The position numbers and the translations under genes are program-made. A stretch of DNA of 64,000 bases from Butyricicoccus pullicaecorum (GTDB taxonomy: Bacteria > Bacillota > Clostridia > Oscillospirales > Butyricicoccaceae), in contig JAGZIW010000001.1 in assembly GCA_018366035.1 (NCBI GenBank), positions 186,001 through 250,000 of the forward strand, given 5' to 3'. Position 1 is the first letter of the stretch. Each line of letters starts with the position of its first letter. Shown in pieces: positions 1 through 8,353 of this stretch. A model generated the notes under the pieces. It was given only the letters and a program-made list of their open reading frames with translations. It was not told where the DNA came from and did no database searches.

Positions 1-412
1 GCAGGGTACAGGGGATTTCAGATGGGGTCAGAATGGCAGCACCCATATCCACACGCACCTGATGCACCGTTCCATTTTCTGGATATAGGGTAAGGTGTTT
101 GATACCCGAAAGCGTTTCGATGGTAATTTCGGTACGGCCGTTTATCATACCATAATCGTAAAGGTATTTTCCGACACAGCGGATTCCGTTGCCGCACATT
201 TTTCCTTCGCTGCCGTCTGCGTTGAACATGCGCATTTTTGCGTCTGCGACCTTGGAGGGGCAAATTAAAATGATACCATCACTGCCTACACCAAAATGGA
301 CATCAGATAAACGAAGTGCCAACGCATTGGGGTCGGGAATGGTTTGTTCAAAACAATTAAAATACAGGTAGCTGTTTCCACAGCCCTGCATTTTTGTAAA
401 GGAAAGCTTCAT
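1..412 (-). CDS. dapF: Diaminopimelate epimerase, N-terminal part (runs off the left edge)
   Basis: The enzyme interconverts LL- and meso-diaminopimelate in the lysine and peptidoglycan pathway. The visible 137 residues start with the family signature (KMQGCGNSY near residue 7) and contain FNADGSEGKMCGNG, in which Cys73 is one of the two catalytic cysteines. The start at 412 is preceded by GCAGGAGAT at a normal distance. The second catalytic Cys and the C-terminal half lie outside the window. The gene is divergent from glnN. A diaminopimelate dehydrogenase is also encoded in this window, so this cell appears to have more than one way to meso-diaminopimelate. Confidence 0.93.
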   Translation of the reverse strand, partial: MKLSFTKMQGCGNSYLYFNCFEQTIPDPNALALRLSDVHFGVGSDGIILICPSKVADAKMRMFNADGSEGKMCGNGIRCVGKYLYDYGMINGRTEITIETLSGIKHLTLYPENGTVHQVRVDMGAAILTPSEIPCTL

Positions 413-443
413 AGTGTAATCTCCTGCTTTTACATTTTATTTC

Positions 444-472
444 ATGATAAACGGTTTTGCGCAGTGCGTCAA
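444..472 (-). promoter_or_regulatory. Predicted sigma-A-type promoter of dapF
   Basis: On the minus strand TTGACG (472-467) and TATCAT (449-444) are separated by 17 bp. The site lies about 30 bp upstream of the dapF start codon. Confidence 0.55.
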
Positions 473-597
473 GTTGCTTTTTTTAGGAAAGAGAAAAGAA
501 AAAAAGGAATGTTTTTGCAAATTGCATAGAAAACAGAGGAAAACAGAGGGAAACCTTGTTGATTGCTGAAAACTGAAAGAAACACATATTTCTGCGC

Positions 598-626
598 TAG
601 ACAAAGTGAAAAATTGCGCATATAAT
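598..626 (+). promoter_or_regulatory. Predicted sigma-A-type promoter of glnN
   Basis: TAGACA (598-603) and a perfect TATAAT (621-626) are separated by 17 bp. Transcription would begin near 633 and leave a leader of about 90 nt before the glnN start. The rest of the 413-723 gap is AT-rich and shows no other gene. The promoter sits inside the in-frame upstream extension of the reading frame, which supports the downstream start at 724. Confidence 0.7.
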
Positions 627-723
627 GAATTTTATAGTGACTTTTGCGTGGAAAATAATGGTTGATGGCAGCACGCAGAGAGTTTGTCAAAATTTGTGTG
701 GATTGAAAAATAGGAGGCATACC

Positions 724-2838
724 ATGAGCAAAGTACCCGAGCTATTCGGAAGCATGGTGTTTAATGAGTCGGTCATGAAGGAGCGATTGCCAAAGGACGT
801 GTTTAAGGCATTGGGACGCACGATCTTGGAAGGCACAGCGCTCGACCCAACCGTTGCAAATATCATTGCAAATGCAATGAAGGATTGGGCGATTGGTAAG
901 GGGGCAACACATTATACCCATTGGTTCCAACCGATGACCGGAGTAACCGCAGAAAAGCATGACTCATTTATCACGCAGGGTGCGGAGAGCGGCGTAATCA
1001 TGGAGTTTTCTGGCAAGGAATTGATCAAGGGAGAGCCAGATGCATCTTCGTTCCCTTCTGGTGGACTGCGCGCAACCTTTGAAGCACGTGGATATACTGC
1101 TTGGGATCCAACGTCCTATGCCTTTATTAAGGATAATACCCTGTGTATTCCAACTGCATTTTGCTCCTATACCGGTCAGGTGCTCGATAAAAAGACACCA
1201 CTTCTGCGCTCTATGGACGCAATTTCGGTGCAGGCTTGCCGCATGCTGCGCCTGTTTGGCAAGGAATGTAAGCGTGTGACCACGACAGTTGGTCCGGAGC
1301 AGGAGTATTTTCTCATCAATAAGAGCGACTATGCCAAACGTCCGGATTTGATTTTGACTGGACGCACACTGTTTGGTGCACCTGCACCAAAGGGGCAGGA
1401 AATGGACGATCATTATTTTGGCTCTATCCGACCCCGCGTCAAGAAATTTATGGCGGAGCTTGATGAAGAATTATGGAAGCTTGGAATTTATTCTAAGACC
1501 GAACACAATGAGGTTGCACCATGTCAGCACGAAATGGCACCTATTTTTGAAACAGCGAATATTGCGGTAGACCATAACCAGCTGACTATGGAGGTCATGA
1601 AGAAGGTTGCCGATCGCAATGGATTTGTCTGTCTGCTGCATGAAAAGCCATTTGCAGGCATCAACGGTTCCGGTAAGCACAACAACTGGTCACTGACCAC
1701 AGACCGCGGTGAAAATCTGCTGGAGCCGGGCAGTACGCCGTCCTCCAATGCGCAGTTTTTATTGTTCCTGACTGCAACCATTAAGGCTGTGGACGAATAT
1801 CAGGATTTGCTGCGTCTATCTGCGGCAAGTGCTGGCAATGATCATCGCTTGGGGGCACACGAGGCACCTCCGGCAGTGATTTCTATGTATATTGGTGATG
1901 AGCTGGGTGCAGTTGTAGATGCCATTGTATCAGGTGCTGATTATACAGATGCGCAAAAAACCAATATGGATATTGGTGTAACTGCCCTTCCGGATATTCC
2001 CAAGGATACCTCCGACCGCAATCGTACTTCACCATTTGCCTTTACAGGCAATAAATTTGAATTCCGTATGCCGGGTTCTGCCTTTAATGTTGCCTGCACC
2101 AACACCGTTTTGAATACTGCGGTTGCCGAATCGCTGCGGCAGTTTGCAGATGAATTGGAGCAGGCGGCGGATTTTGATCAGGCACTGACGACCCTGATCG
2201 TGCGTGAAATCAAGGCACATCAGCGTATTGTATTTAATGGAAATGGCTATGATGACGCATGGCTTGCAGAGGCAAAAAAGCGTGGCTTACATAATCTGCC
2301 TTCTGCACCGGAAGCGCTTTCACATTATACGGACAAAAAAAACTTACAGCTTTTTACACGTCATAATGTGTATACACCAGTGGAAGTGGGTTCTCGAGAG
2401 GAAATCCTGCTGGAAGAATATACAAAGACCATTCATATTGAGGCACTGACTATGCTGGACATGCTGCAAAAGCTGATTCTTCCGGCATGTATGCGCTATG
2501 CAAAGGATATTGCAGAGGGTGTTGCCTTCAAAAAGCAGATTGGCATTGACGCACCGGTAGAGATGGAACTGGTACGAGACTTGACCGAAAAAACAGGAGC
2601 ACTGAGCAAAGCACGTGACAACCTTGCGGAAAAGGTGGAGGGTGCAAAGCATGTTCTGGACAATACCCTGTCTGCTGCACCGGGCAGCGTAGGTGCGCGG
2701 ACAAAATCACGTTACTATTATAACGAGGTGCTTCCGGCGATGGAGGAGACTCGAAAAATTGCAGATGCTTTGGAAAGCAAGGTTTCTAAGGCATATTGGC
2801 CATTCCCGACATACAGCGATTTGTTATTTTATGTGTAA
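724..2838 (+). CDS. glnN: Glutamine synthetase type III
   Basis: It makes glutamine from glutamate, ammonia and ATP. At 704 residues it has the length of the GSIII class rather than the 440-470 residues of GSI. Characteristic segments are HYTHWFQPMTG near residue 63, VGPEQEYF, EHNEVAPCQHE (metal and glutamate site) and NGSGKHNNWS. The start at 724 is chosen because AGGAGG lies 6 nt upstream and the promoter covers the longer in-frame start. It appears to be a single-gene unit ended by the hairpin at 2880. No GlnR or GlnB gene is nearby, so its nitrogen control cannot be read from this window. Confidence 0.95.
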   Translation: MSKVPELFGSMVFNESVMKERLPKDVFKALGRTILEGTALDPTVANIIANAMKDWAIGKGATHYTHWFQPMTGVTAEKHDSFITQGAESGVIMEFSGKELIKGEPDASSFPSGGLRATFEARGYTAWDPTSYAFIKDNTLCIPTAFCSYTGQVLDKKTPLLRSMDAISVQACRMLRLFGKECKRVTTTVGPEQEYFLINKSDYAKRPDLILTGRTLFGAPAPKGQEMDDHYFGSIRPRVKKFMAELDEELWKLGIYSKTEHNEVAPCQHEMAPIFETANIAVDHNQLTMEVMKKVADRNGFVCLLHEKPFAGINGSGKHNNWSLTTDRGENLLEPGSTPSSNAQFLLFLTATIKAVDEYQDLLRLSAASAGNDHRLGAHEAPPAVISMYIGDELGAVVDAIVSGADYTDAQKTNMDIGVTALPDIPKDTSDRNRTSPFAFTGNKFEFRMPGSAFNVACTNTVLNTAVAESLRQFADELEQAADFDQALTTLIVREIKAHQRIVFNGNGYDDAWLAEAKKRGLHNLPSAPEALSHYTDKKNLQLFTRHNVYTPVEVGSREEILLEEYTKTIHIEALTMLDMLQKLILPACMRYAKDIAEGVAFKKQIGIDAPVEMELVRDLTEKTGALSKARDNLAEKVEGAKHVLDNTLSAAPGSVGARTKSRYYYNEVLPAMEETRKIADALESKVSKAYWPFPTYSDLLFYV

Positions 2839-2879
2839 GTACAGACAGAGTTGACAATTTGGGGATTTCATAAGACAAT

Positions 2880-2920
2880 AAGGGGGCGGCAGCGCTTTTG
2901 CTGTTGCTCCCTTGATTTTA
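2880..2920 (+). terminator. Intrinsic terminator after glnN
   Basis: A 14-bp stem (AAGGGGGCGGCAGC against GCTGTTGCTCCCTT, with three G-U pairs) closes a short T-rich loop and is followed by GATTTTAT. The T tract is modest. Confidence 0.55.
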
Positions 2921-2960
2921 TCATCAAGAGAAAAGATTCTGTTGGCAAAGGGAGAGATAT

Positions 2961-3992
2961 ATGAAACGATATGTGACCGCAGCCGTGCTCAGTGCCGCGC
3001 TGCTTGTTACCACAGGCTGTCACGCAAGTCTGGTATCCAGTCAGTCAGATTTCTATGCAATGGATACTTTTATGACAGTTACGGCGTACCATGCAGATAA
3101 AGAGACTGCTCATACAGCACAGACCAAGATTGAACAGCGGGTCAATGCGCTTGATGCACTGCTGTCACGTCAGTGTACAGAGAGTGCGCTTGCAGAGCTT
3201 AATCGTGCAAATGGTGCGCCTGTCACCGTTGATCCTGAACTGTATGAGGTGATCGAAACCGCAGTGGCTTACGCAGAACTGACAGATGGCGCGTATGATC
3301 CAACCACTGCACCGCTTTCGGAACTATGGAAAATTGGTACAGAGGAGGCACATGTGCCGACACAGGCGGAAATTGATGCCGTACTGCAACAAGTGGGGTG
3401 GCAGAACATTCATTTGCTGGGAAACAATCAGATACAGTTGGTTGGAGGCGCCCAAATTGACCTCGGCGGAATTGGTAAAGGCTGGGCGGCAAATGATGCG
3501 GCAGAAATTTGCCGGACTGCTGGAGATGACCTGCATGTTTTGGCACAGCTTGGCGGCAATATCATCGGGATCGGAGAAAATCCAAAGAGTGATACCGGAG
3601 AATGGGTCATTGGGGTTGCAGATCCAGAGAAAGCGACAAATTATGTCGCAACAATTGCCATTACAGATGAGTCAGTAGTAACATCAGGGGATTATGAACG
3701 GTATTTTGAGCAGAATGGCAGGCGCTATCACCATATTTTTGATCCAAAAACCGGCTATCCGGCAGAAAGTGGATTGCGCAGTGTGACCGTTGTGGACGCG
3801 GATTCTGCAAAGGCAGATGCTCTGACAACGGCACTGTTTGTGATGGGATTGTCACGTGGTTTGGAGTTTTGTGCACAGCATGATATCAAAGCCGTATTCG
3901 TGACCGATGCGCATGAGGTCATTCCGACAGAGAATCTGCGGGGACAGTATACCTTTACCGGAGCACAGGCAGGATATACCGATGGTCAATAA
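2961..3992 (+). CDS. apbE: FAD:protein FMN transferase, ApbE family lipoprotein
   Basis: ApbE enzymes attach FMN covalently to Ser or Thr of exported redox proteins. The 343-residue protein has a lipoprotein signal with lipobox TTGC (Cys20), so it should act on the outer face of the membrane. The family segments YAMDTFMTVTAY, DLGGIGKGWA and the HHIFDPKTGYP metal-site region are all present. The start has GGGAGAG just upstream. The next gene overlaps its end by 11 nt, so the two are almost certainly co-translated. No target protein with the FMN-binding DxxTGAT-like motif is seen nearby. Confidence 0.93.
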   Translation: MKRYVTAAVLSAALLVTTGCHASLVSSQSDFYAMDTFMTVTAYHADKETAHTAQTKIEQRVNALDALLSRQCTESALAELNRANGAPVTVDPELYEVIETAVAYAELTDGAYDPTTAPLSELWKIGTEEAHVPTQAEIDAVLQQVGWQNIHLLGNNQIQLVGGAQIDLGGIGKGWAANDAAEICRTAGDDLHVLAQLGGNIIGIGENPKSDTGEWVIGVADPEKATNYVATIAITDESVVTSGDYERYFEQNGRRYHHIFDPKTGYPAESGLRSVTVVDADSAKADALTTALFVMGLSRGLEFCAQHDIKAVFVTDAHEVIPTENLRGQYTFTGAQAGYTDGQ

Positions 3993-4362
3993 ACTGCGGT
4001 GGGGGGATTGGGTGATCTGCGCTGCTGTGCTGTGTCTTGCAGGGCTTGCGGCAATCCCGTTTCTGTTTCATCATACATCGGGTGCGTTGATTTGCGAGAT
4101 CAGGCAGGAAAATCAGGTGGTGCAAACCATACACCTGACAGAGGGGTATCGGCAGACCGTAACACTGACGGGAAGCGGCGTGACCAATGTCATTGAAATT
4201 GATGGTCTGCAGGTGCGTTTTGCACAGTCAAGCTGTCCAGATCAGGTATGTGTTCGTGCAGGTGCTTTGACGCGTGCCGGACAGATGGCGGTTTGTCTTC
4301 CGACGCGGGTCACTGTGCGCATTTTGGGTGCAGATACACAGGTGGACGCAATTGCGGCATAA
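3982..4362 (+). CDS. NusG domain II-containing membrane-anchored protein (EetA-like)
   Basis: A 126-residue protein with one N-terminal membrane segment (about residues 9-30) followed by a small extracytoplasmic beta domain of the NusG-II type. The conserved SSCPDQVCV motif supplies a cysteine pair. The start at 3982 lies inside the last codons of apbE. From family knowledge, proteins of this type sit beside ApbE and Gx-transporter genes in flavin-based electron transfer loci, where the equivalent is called EetA. Its biochemical role is not known to me. The domain name does not imply a link to transcription. Confidence 0.82.
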   Translation: MVNKLRWGDWVICAAVLCLAGLAAIPFLFHHTSGALICEIRQENQVVQTIHLTEGYRQTVTLTGSGVTNVIEIDGLQVRFAQSSCPDQVCVRAGALTRAGQMAVCLPTRVTVRILGADTQVDAIAA

Positions 4363-4371
4363 AGGGGAAGA

Positions 4372-4884
4372 ATGATGAAAAAAAGCAAACAAATTGCCTT
4401 ATGCGGCGTTCTGGTTGCTGTGGCGCTGGTGTTATCACTTGTAGAAAAAATGATACCTGTGCAGGCGCTTGTTCCCATTCCGGGCATCAAGCTGGGGCTT
4501 GCAAATGTTGTCACGGTATTTGCTCTGACCCATCTGCGGCTGCGGGAAACAATTGCAATTATTCTGGTGCGTGTGACACTGGCATCGGTTTTTATGGGCA
4601 GTGTCACAGCATTTCTGTTCTCGCTTTTTGGCAGTCTACTTGCCATGGTCGTCATGAAGCTATTATTTTATGGAGAAGGCGTCTGTTTTTCTCTGGTAGG
4701 CATTTCGATTGCAGGCGCAGCAGCACATAATATTGGGCAGATCGGTGCAGCGGTTGTTGTCTTGGGAACAATAGATGTGATTGGATATTTGCCCATGCTC
4801 CTTGTAGTATCCATTCCGATGGGGGCTGTGACAGGGCTGGTATGTGCAGTGGTGCTGGGGCACCTAAATGCGCTGCGTTTATAA
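4372..4884 (+). CDS. Gx transporter / heptaprenyl diphosphate synthase component I family (EetB-like)
   Basis: A 170-residue, very hydrophobic protein with about five membrane segments. It shows the family's N-terminal pattern (IALCGVLVAVALVLSLVE, then PIPGIKLGLANVVT). It starts 9 nt after the preceding gene with AAAGGGGAAG as ribosome binding site; an ATG three bases later is an alternative. Family names refer to isoprenoid synthesis or transport of unknown substrates. With apbE and the NusG-II gene it forms a trio seen in electron transfer loci. The substrate cannot be inferred. Confidence 0.82.
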   Translation: MMKKSKQIALCGVLVAVALVLSLVEKMIPVQALVPIPGIKLGLANVVTVFALTHLRLRETIAIILVRVTLASVFMGSVTAFLFSLFGSLLAMVVMKLLFYGEGVCFSLVGISIAGAAAHNIGQIGAAVVVLGTIDVIGYLPMLLVVSIPMGAVTGLVCAVVLGHLNALRL

Positions 4885-4966
4885 ATTTGAAAAAATTTCC
4901 ATGATTTGCTCGGATAATTTTTGCGGCTATGCGGTATACTACGCAAAACGGAAGGAGCGAATCATA

Positions 4967-5353
4967 ATGAAAAACAGCATGTTATCTGTACTTGTAGTTA
5001 CTTTGTCGCTTGTGATGCTCATGGGCTGCGGCAGGCAGACGCGGGATAATAATACAGCCAACCCGCCAGCGCGTACCGAACAGCCGAATGATAACGTCAC
5101 CGATCTGCCCAATGCGCCAGACAATGGCTCAAATGTACAGGCTGATAAAAATAAGATTGGAGATCAGCAAAAGCCGCATGATGGTTCTGTCACACAGGAT
5201 ACGAAGAATGTTCTGGACGATGCAGGAGATATGGTTGGGGACGCTGCGCGGGGCGTAGGAGATGCTGTGAAAGATGTCGGCGATGCGGCAAAAAATGCAG
5301 CAGATGATATGACAGGAAATAAAAACGGCACAGCCGAAAAAAAGCAAAAATAA
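4967..5353 (+). CDS. Small lipoprotein with repeated amphipathic C-terminus
   Basis: This 128-residue protein has a lipoprotein signal peptide with lipobox LMGC near residue 22. A hydrophilic linker rich in Asn, Asp and Pro follows, then a C-terminal half built of imperfect Asp/Ala/Gly/Val repeats (GDMVGDAARGVGDAVKDVGD) that should form an amphipathic helix. The start at 4967 is chosen for AAGGAG 11 nt upstream. I do not recognise a family. The repeats resemble LEA-like or apolipoprotein-like surface helices, which suggests association with the membrane or wall. The gene is only 82 nt downstream of the Gx-transporter gene, but I cannot tell whether it belongs to that operon. Confidence 0.72.
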   Translation: MKNSMLSVLVVTLSLVMLMGCGRQTRDNNTANPPARTEQPNDNVTDLPNAPDNGSNVQADKNKIGDQQKPHDGSVTQDTKNVLDDAGDMVGDAARGVGDAVKDVGDAAKNAADDMTGNKNGTAEKKQK

Positions 5354-5370
5354 ATCAAAATATAAAAAAG

Positions 5371-5400
5371 AAATCGGGATGTACTGTACATCCCGATTTT
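5371..5400. terminator. Bidirectional terminator between the lipoprotein gene and ilvA
   Basis: A perfect 13-bp inverted repeat (AAATCGGGATGTA / TACATCCCGATTT) with a 3-nt loop has T-rich flanks on both strands. A second perfect 8-bp hairpin (CCCCCTGT / ACAGGGGG) follows at 5410-5428. They serve the two converging genes. Confidence 0.85.
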
Positions 5401-5437
5401 TCATGCATTCCCCCTGTCAGACAGGGGGATTATGGGT

Positions 5438-6649
5438 TTAATTGGTTTTACTGGAAATCTGATAACCGGCCTTTTTGAGTGCCTTTAACAGACGATTTGC
5501 ATGTTCATCTCCGCCGACCTCACATACAACCTGAATGATTGCCTCCCCGATTTCCAAATCGGCAGCCACGCGGTCGTGATTGAACAGAATGACATTTGCA
5601 TTTTGCTCGGCAACGATGTGTGCGAAGTTTTCCAGCGCGCCCGGCACATCTGGCATGATGGTGGAGAATTTGATATGGCGATGTCGTGTTACCAGACCCT
5701 TTTCTACAACCTTATGGATAAAAGAAACATCAATGTTGCCGCCGGACAGTACACAAACGACTTTTTTGCCAGTGATATCTATTTTGTGATTGAGAACCGC
5801 GGCAAGCGAAGCTGCACCGGCTGGTTCTACGACCTGCTTTGCACGCTCTAAAAGCAGCAGAATGGCTGCTGCAATTTCCGAATCGGATACCGTCACCATT
5901 TGATCGACATACTGGTCGATGTATTGCATGGTGATATCCCCGGGCTGTTTTACGGCAATACCGTCTGCAATGGTGTGTGCACTTTCTGTCGGGCAAACAC
6001 CACCTTGATGAAAGGAGTTGACAATGGCAGACGCTCCTTCAGCCTGTACACCAATCACTTGAATTCGGGGGTTGATCTGCTTGACACATGCGGAGATACC
6101 GGACAGCAGACCGCCGCCGCCGGCAGGAACAAAAATCATATCAACAGTGGGTAAATCGCTCAGGATTTCCAGTCCGATGGTGCCCTGTCCTGCCATAACG
6201 TCCTCATCGTTAAACGGGTGGATCAGCTCTGCACCGGTTTCCGCTGCGATTTCCTGCGCCTTGGCATAGGTTTCATCATAGACAGAGCCGTGCAGAATGA
6301 CTTGTGCACCATAGCCCTCAGTCGCCGCGACTTTGGCAATGGGAGCAGAACGCGGCATCACAATAGTAGCTGGAACGCCGACAGAAGCGGCTGCGAAGGC
6401 AACCCCTTGTGCATGGTTGCCGGCAGAGGAAGCTACGACTGCTGGAAGATCGCCTTCCAGAAAACGCTTCATGATTTTATTATAGGCACCACGTACCTTA
6501 AACGAGCCGGTTTTCTGCTGGTTTTCGTATTTGAGATACACTTCCGCTCCGGTCATCTGCGAAAATGTGCTGGACGTGCTCAGCGGAATGGTATGGACAA
6601 CATTTTTCAGGCGGGCTGCCGCCTCTTGAAAATCATTGACTGTCAGCAT
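5438..6649 (-). CDS. ilvA: Threonine ammonia-lyase (threonine dehydratase) with C-terminal ACT domain
   Basis: A PLP enzyme that deaminates threonine to 2-oxobutyrate. The 403-residue protein has the PLP lysine in KTGSFKVRGA (about Lys51), the phosphate-binding AGGGGLLSG loop and SGGNID near the end of the catalytic domain. A single ACT domain occupies roughly residues 325-403. The start at 6649 follows AGGGAA; a longer in-frame start without a ribosome binding site was rejected. The one-ACT layout fits either the catabolic (TdcB-like) or the short biosynthetic form, so the symbol is provisional. It is a single-gene unit. Confidence 0.9.
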   Translation of the reverse strand: MLTVNDFQEAAARLKNVVHTIPLSTSSTFSQMTGAEVYLKYENQQKTGSFKVRGAYNKIMKRFLEGDLPAVVASSAGNHAQGVAFAAASVGVPATIVMPRSAPIAKVAATEGYGAQVILHGSVYDETYAKAQEIAAETGAELIHPFNDEDVMAGQGTIGLEILSDLPTVDMIFVPAGGGGLLSGISACVKQINPRIQVIGVQAEGASAIVNSFHQGGVCPTESAHTIADGIAVKQPGDITMQYIDQYVDQMVTVSDSEIAAAILLLLERAKQVVEPAGAASLAAVLNHKIDITGKKVVCVLSGGNIDVSFIHKVVEKGLVTRHRHIKFSTIMPDVPGALENFAHIVAEQNANVILFNHDRVAADLEIGEAIIQVVCEVGGDEHANRLLKALKKAGYQISSKTN

Positions 6650-6690
6650 GATTTTGTTCCCTGCTTTCACTATAAAATAGACGTATTTAC

Positions 6691-6719
6691 AGTTTAGCAC
6701 GACAGATTTCTGATTGCAA
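6691..6719 (-). promoter_or_regulatory. Predicted promoter of ilvA
   Basis: On the minus strand TTGCAA (6719-6714) and TAAACT (6696-6691) are separated by 17 bp, about 40 bp upstream of the start codon. Confidence 0.5.
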
Positions 6720-6788
6720 GGCATGTCTATGGGATTTTTATCCGACCTTAGAAAAAATTACAAAATTTTCAAAACAATTCGAATAAGA

Positions 6789-6817
6789 TTGTATTTTTTA
6801 AGTGATTTTGTTATAAT
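6789..6817 (+). promoter_or_regulatory. Predicted promoter of the DivIVA-like gene
   Basis: TTGTAT (6789-6794) and TATAAT (6812-6817) with a 17-bp spacer, followed by a leader of about 35 nt. Confidence 0.6.
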
Positions 6818-6859
6818 ACTGTATATTATTTGAAACAAATGGAACAGGGAAGGGTATTT

Positions 6860-7690
6860 ATGAGCCAATCAGAGATGGGGTTCCGTACAGCGGCGTTCGG
6901 ATTTCGCCGTGAAGATGTGCTGGAATTTATTGCACAGGAGTCAGACCGCAGACAGCAGCTGGAAACCGAACTGGAAGATATACGGGCAGATGCAGAGCGT
7001 TTTCGTGAGGAAAAAGAGGAAGCGGATCAGGCGGCAAAGGCACTGCTTTCCGAGCATGACCGGATTTTATCCGAGATAAAAGAGAAAGACGCACAAATCG
7101 CAACCTTACAGGCATCTGTGCGTCGTACAGAGGAAAAGGTACAGACCACAGAAGCCGCACTGGAAAAACTGCGTCGGGAAAATGAAGCTCTGCAAAAGGT
7201 GCTTGATGATACCCAGATGGAGAATACCGACCTTTCCTCCAAGTGCACGGAGTATGATGAAGCGCGCGACCGTTTGGCGGAGATTGAACTCTGTGCGCAT
7301 GAACGTGCTGATAAGATCCAGCACCGCGCAGAGCAGGAGGCATGTGCGCTGATTCGGCAGGCGCAGGACGTGGCAGAACGTCTGCTGGCGACGATTGCGC
7401 AAACCAAGGAAATATACTGGCAGGCACTTACAAGTGCAGAGCGGGAGCGGGAACGCGCGCATACCAATGCAGTCGGTGCACTGTCGCAGCTCGATGAAAT
7501 CATGAATGGGCTGCGCGAGAAGATGGCCGAGCAGATCGAATCCCAAAAGGAAAGCATACATACAGCTGACGAAGAAATACATACAGGTGAACAGACAGCA
7601 CAGCGCACAGAAACGCAAACTGCCGGCTGCACGGGCAGAGAGCGCCCCTCTCTGGCACAGGTGCTGGGCGCATTGCGCGGCGGGAAATAG
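6860..7690 (+). CDS. DivIVA-like coiled-coil protein
   Basis: A 276-residue hydrophilic protein. It opens with a short globular segment (MGFRTAAFGFRREDVLEFI) like the N-terminal lipid-binding region of DivIVA/GpsB proteins and continues as a long Glu-, Arg- and Gln-rich coiled coil from about residue 25 to 240. Such proteins mark cell poles or septa. It has no signal peptide or membrane segment. The start at 6860 follows AGGGAAGGG; an upstream TTG in frame was rejected. The gap to the next gene is 12 nt, so the fumarase-type subunit is probably co-transcribed. The family call rests on the N-terminal pattern and architecture only. Confidence 0.7.
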   Translation: MSQSEMGFRTAAFGFRREDVLEFIAQESDRRQQLETELEDIRADAERFREEKEEADQAAKALLSEHDRILSEIKEKDAQIATLQASVRRTEEKVQTTEAALEKLRRENEALQKVLDDTQMENTDLSSKCTEYDEARDRLAEIELCAHERADKIQHRAEQEACALIRQAQDVAERLLATIAQTKEIYWQALTSAERERERAHTNAVGALSQLDEIMNGLREKMAEQIESQKESIHTADEEIHTGEQTAQRTETQTAGCTGRERPSLAQVLGALRGGK

Positions 7691-7702
7691 GGAGAAATCA
7701 AC

Positions 7703-8257
7703 ATGGCACATTATGATTTGCATACGGAGGAACTCAAAGCAATGGCGCCCAAGCTGCGTGCAGGTGACACAGTGACTCTGACGGGGACACTGTATACAGC
7801 GCGTGATGCTGCACATAAGCGTATTATAGAGGCGATGGATCAGGGAAAACCGCTGCCATTTGTGTTAGATGGCGCAGCCATTTATTATGCAGGGCCAACG
7901 CCAGAAAAGCCGAGACAGGTGATAGGCTCAGTTGGACCAACCACATCGGGACGTATGGATCCATATTCTCCCAAGCTGCTAGATGCGGGACTGACCTGTA
8001 TGATTGGAAAGGGTGTGCGTTCTCCGGAAGTTGCCCAAGCGATGGCACGCAATGGTGCAGTATATATGGTTGCCATTGGCGGCGCAGGGGCTGTAAAGGC
8101 GGAGAGTGTAAAGGGACTGGAGGTCATTGCTTATGATGATTTGGGCTGTGAATCGGTCAAGCGTCTGACAGTCGAGAACTTTACCGCCATTGTTGCAATG
8201 GACAGCGTAGGCGGCAACCTGTACCGAGACGGTGCAGCCCAGTATCGAAAGGAATAA
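7703..8257 (+). CDS. Class I fumarate hydratase / tartrate dehydratase, beta subunit
   Basis: This 184-residue protein matches the beta subunit (C-terminal swivel domain) of two-subunit Fe-S hydro-lyases. Family segments include AIYYAGPTP, GPTTSGRMDPY and MIGKG near the middle. The catalytic Fe-S cluster is carried by the alpha subunit, which is not encoded on either side of this gene or anywhere in the window. The start has GGGAGAAATC upstream. Fumarase, tartrate dehydratase or a related hydro-lyase are all possible, and fumarase is the default for anaerobic Firmicutes. Confidence 0.88.
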   Translation: MAHYDLHTEELKAMAPKLRAGDTVTLTGTLYTARDAAHKRIIEAMDQGKPLPFVLDGAAIYYAGPTPEKPRQVIGSVGPTTSGRMDPYSPKLLDAGLTCMIGKGVRSPEVAQAMARNGAVYMVAIGGAGAVKAESVKGLEVIAYDDLGCESVKRLTVENFTAIVAMDSVGGNLYRDGAAQYRKE

Positions 8258-8273
8258 AAGGTTTCAATAAATC

Positions 8274-8305
8274 GTGCGGAAGCTTGCTTTCCGCACTTCT
8301 TTTTG
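8274..8305 (+). terminator. Intrinsic terminator after the fumarase beta subunit gene
   Basis: GTGCGGAA and TTCCGCAC form an 8-bp stem (8274-8296), followed by TTCTTTTTG. Confidence 0.75.
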
Positions 8306-8353
8306 CGCATTTTGATTCATATAGTGTCAGAGAAGCATTGGGAGGTGCGCAAG

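Noticed and set aside
5290..5353. Flavinylation site in the small lipoprotein next to the apbE operon (DDMTGN)
   Set aside because: It only partly resembles Dxx(S/T)GA(S/T), lacks the Ala, and the protein has no FMN-binding domain.
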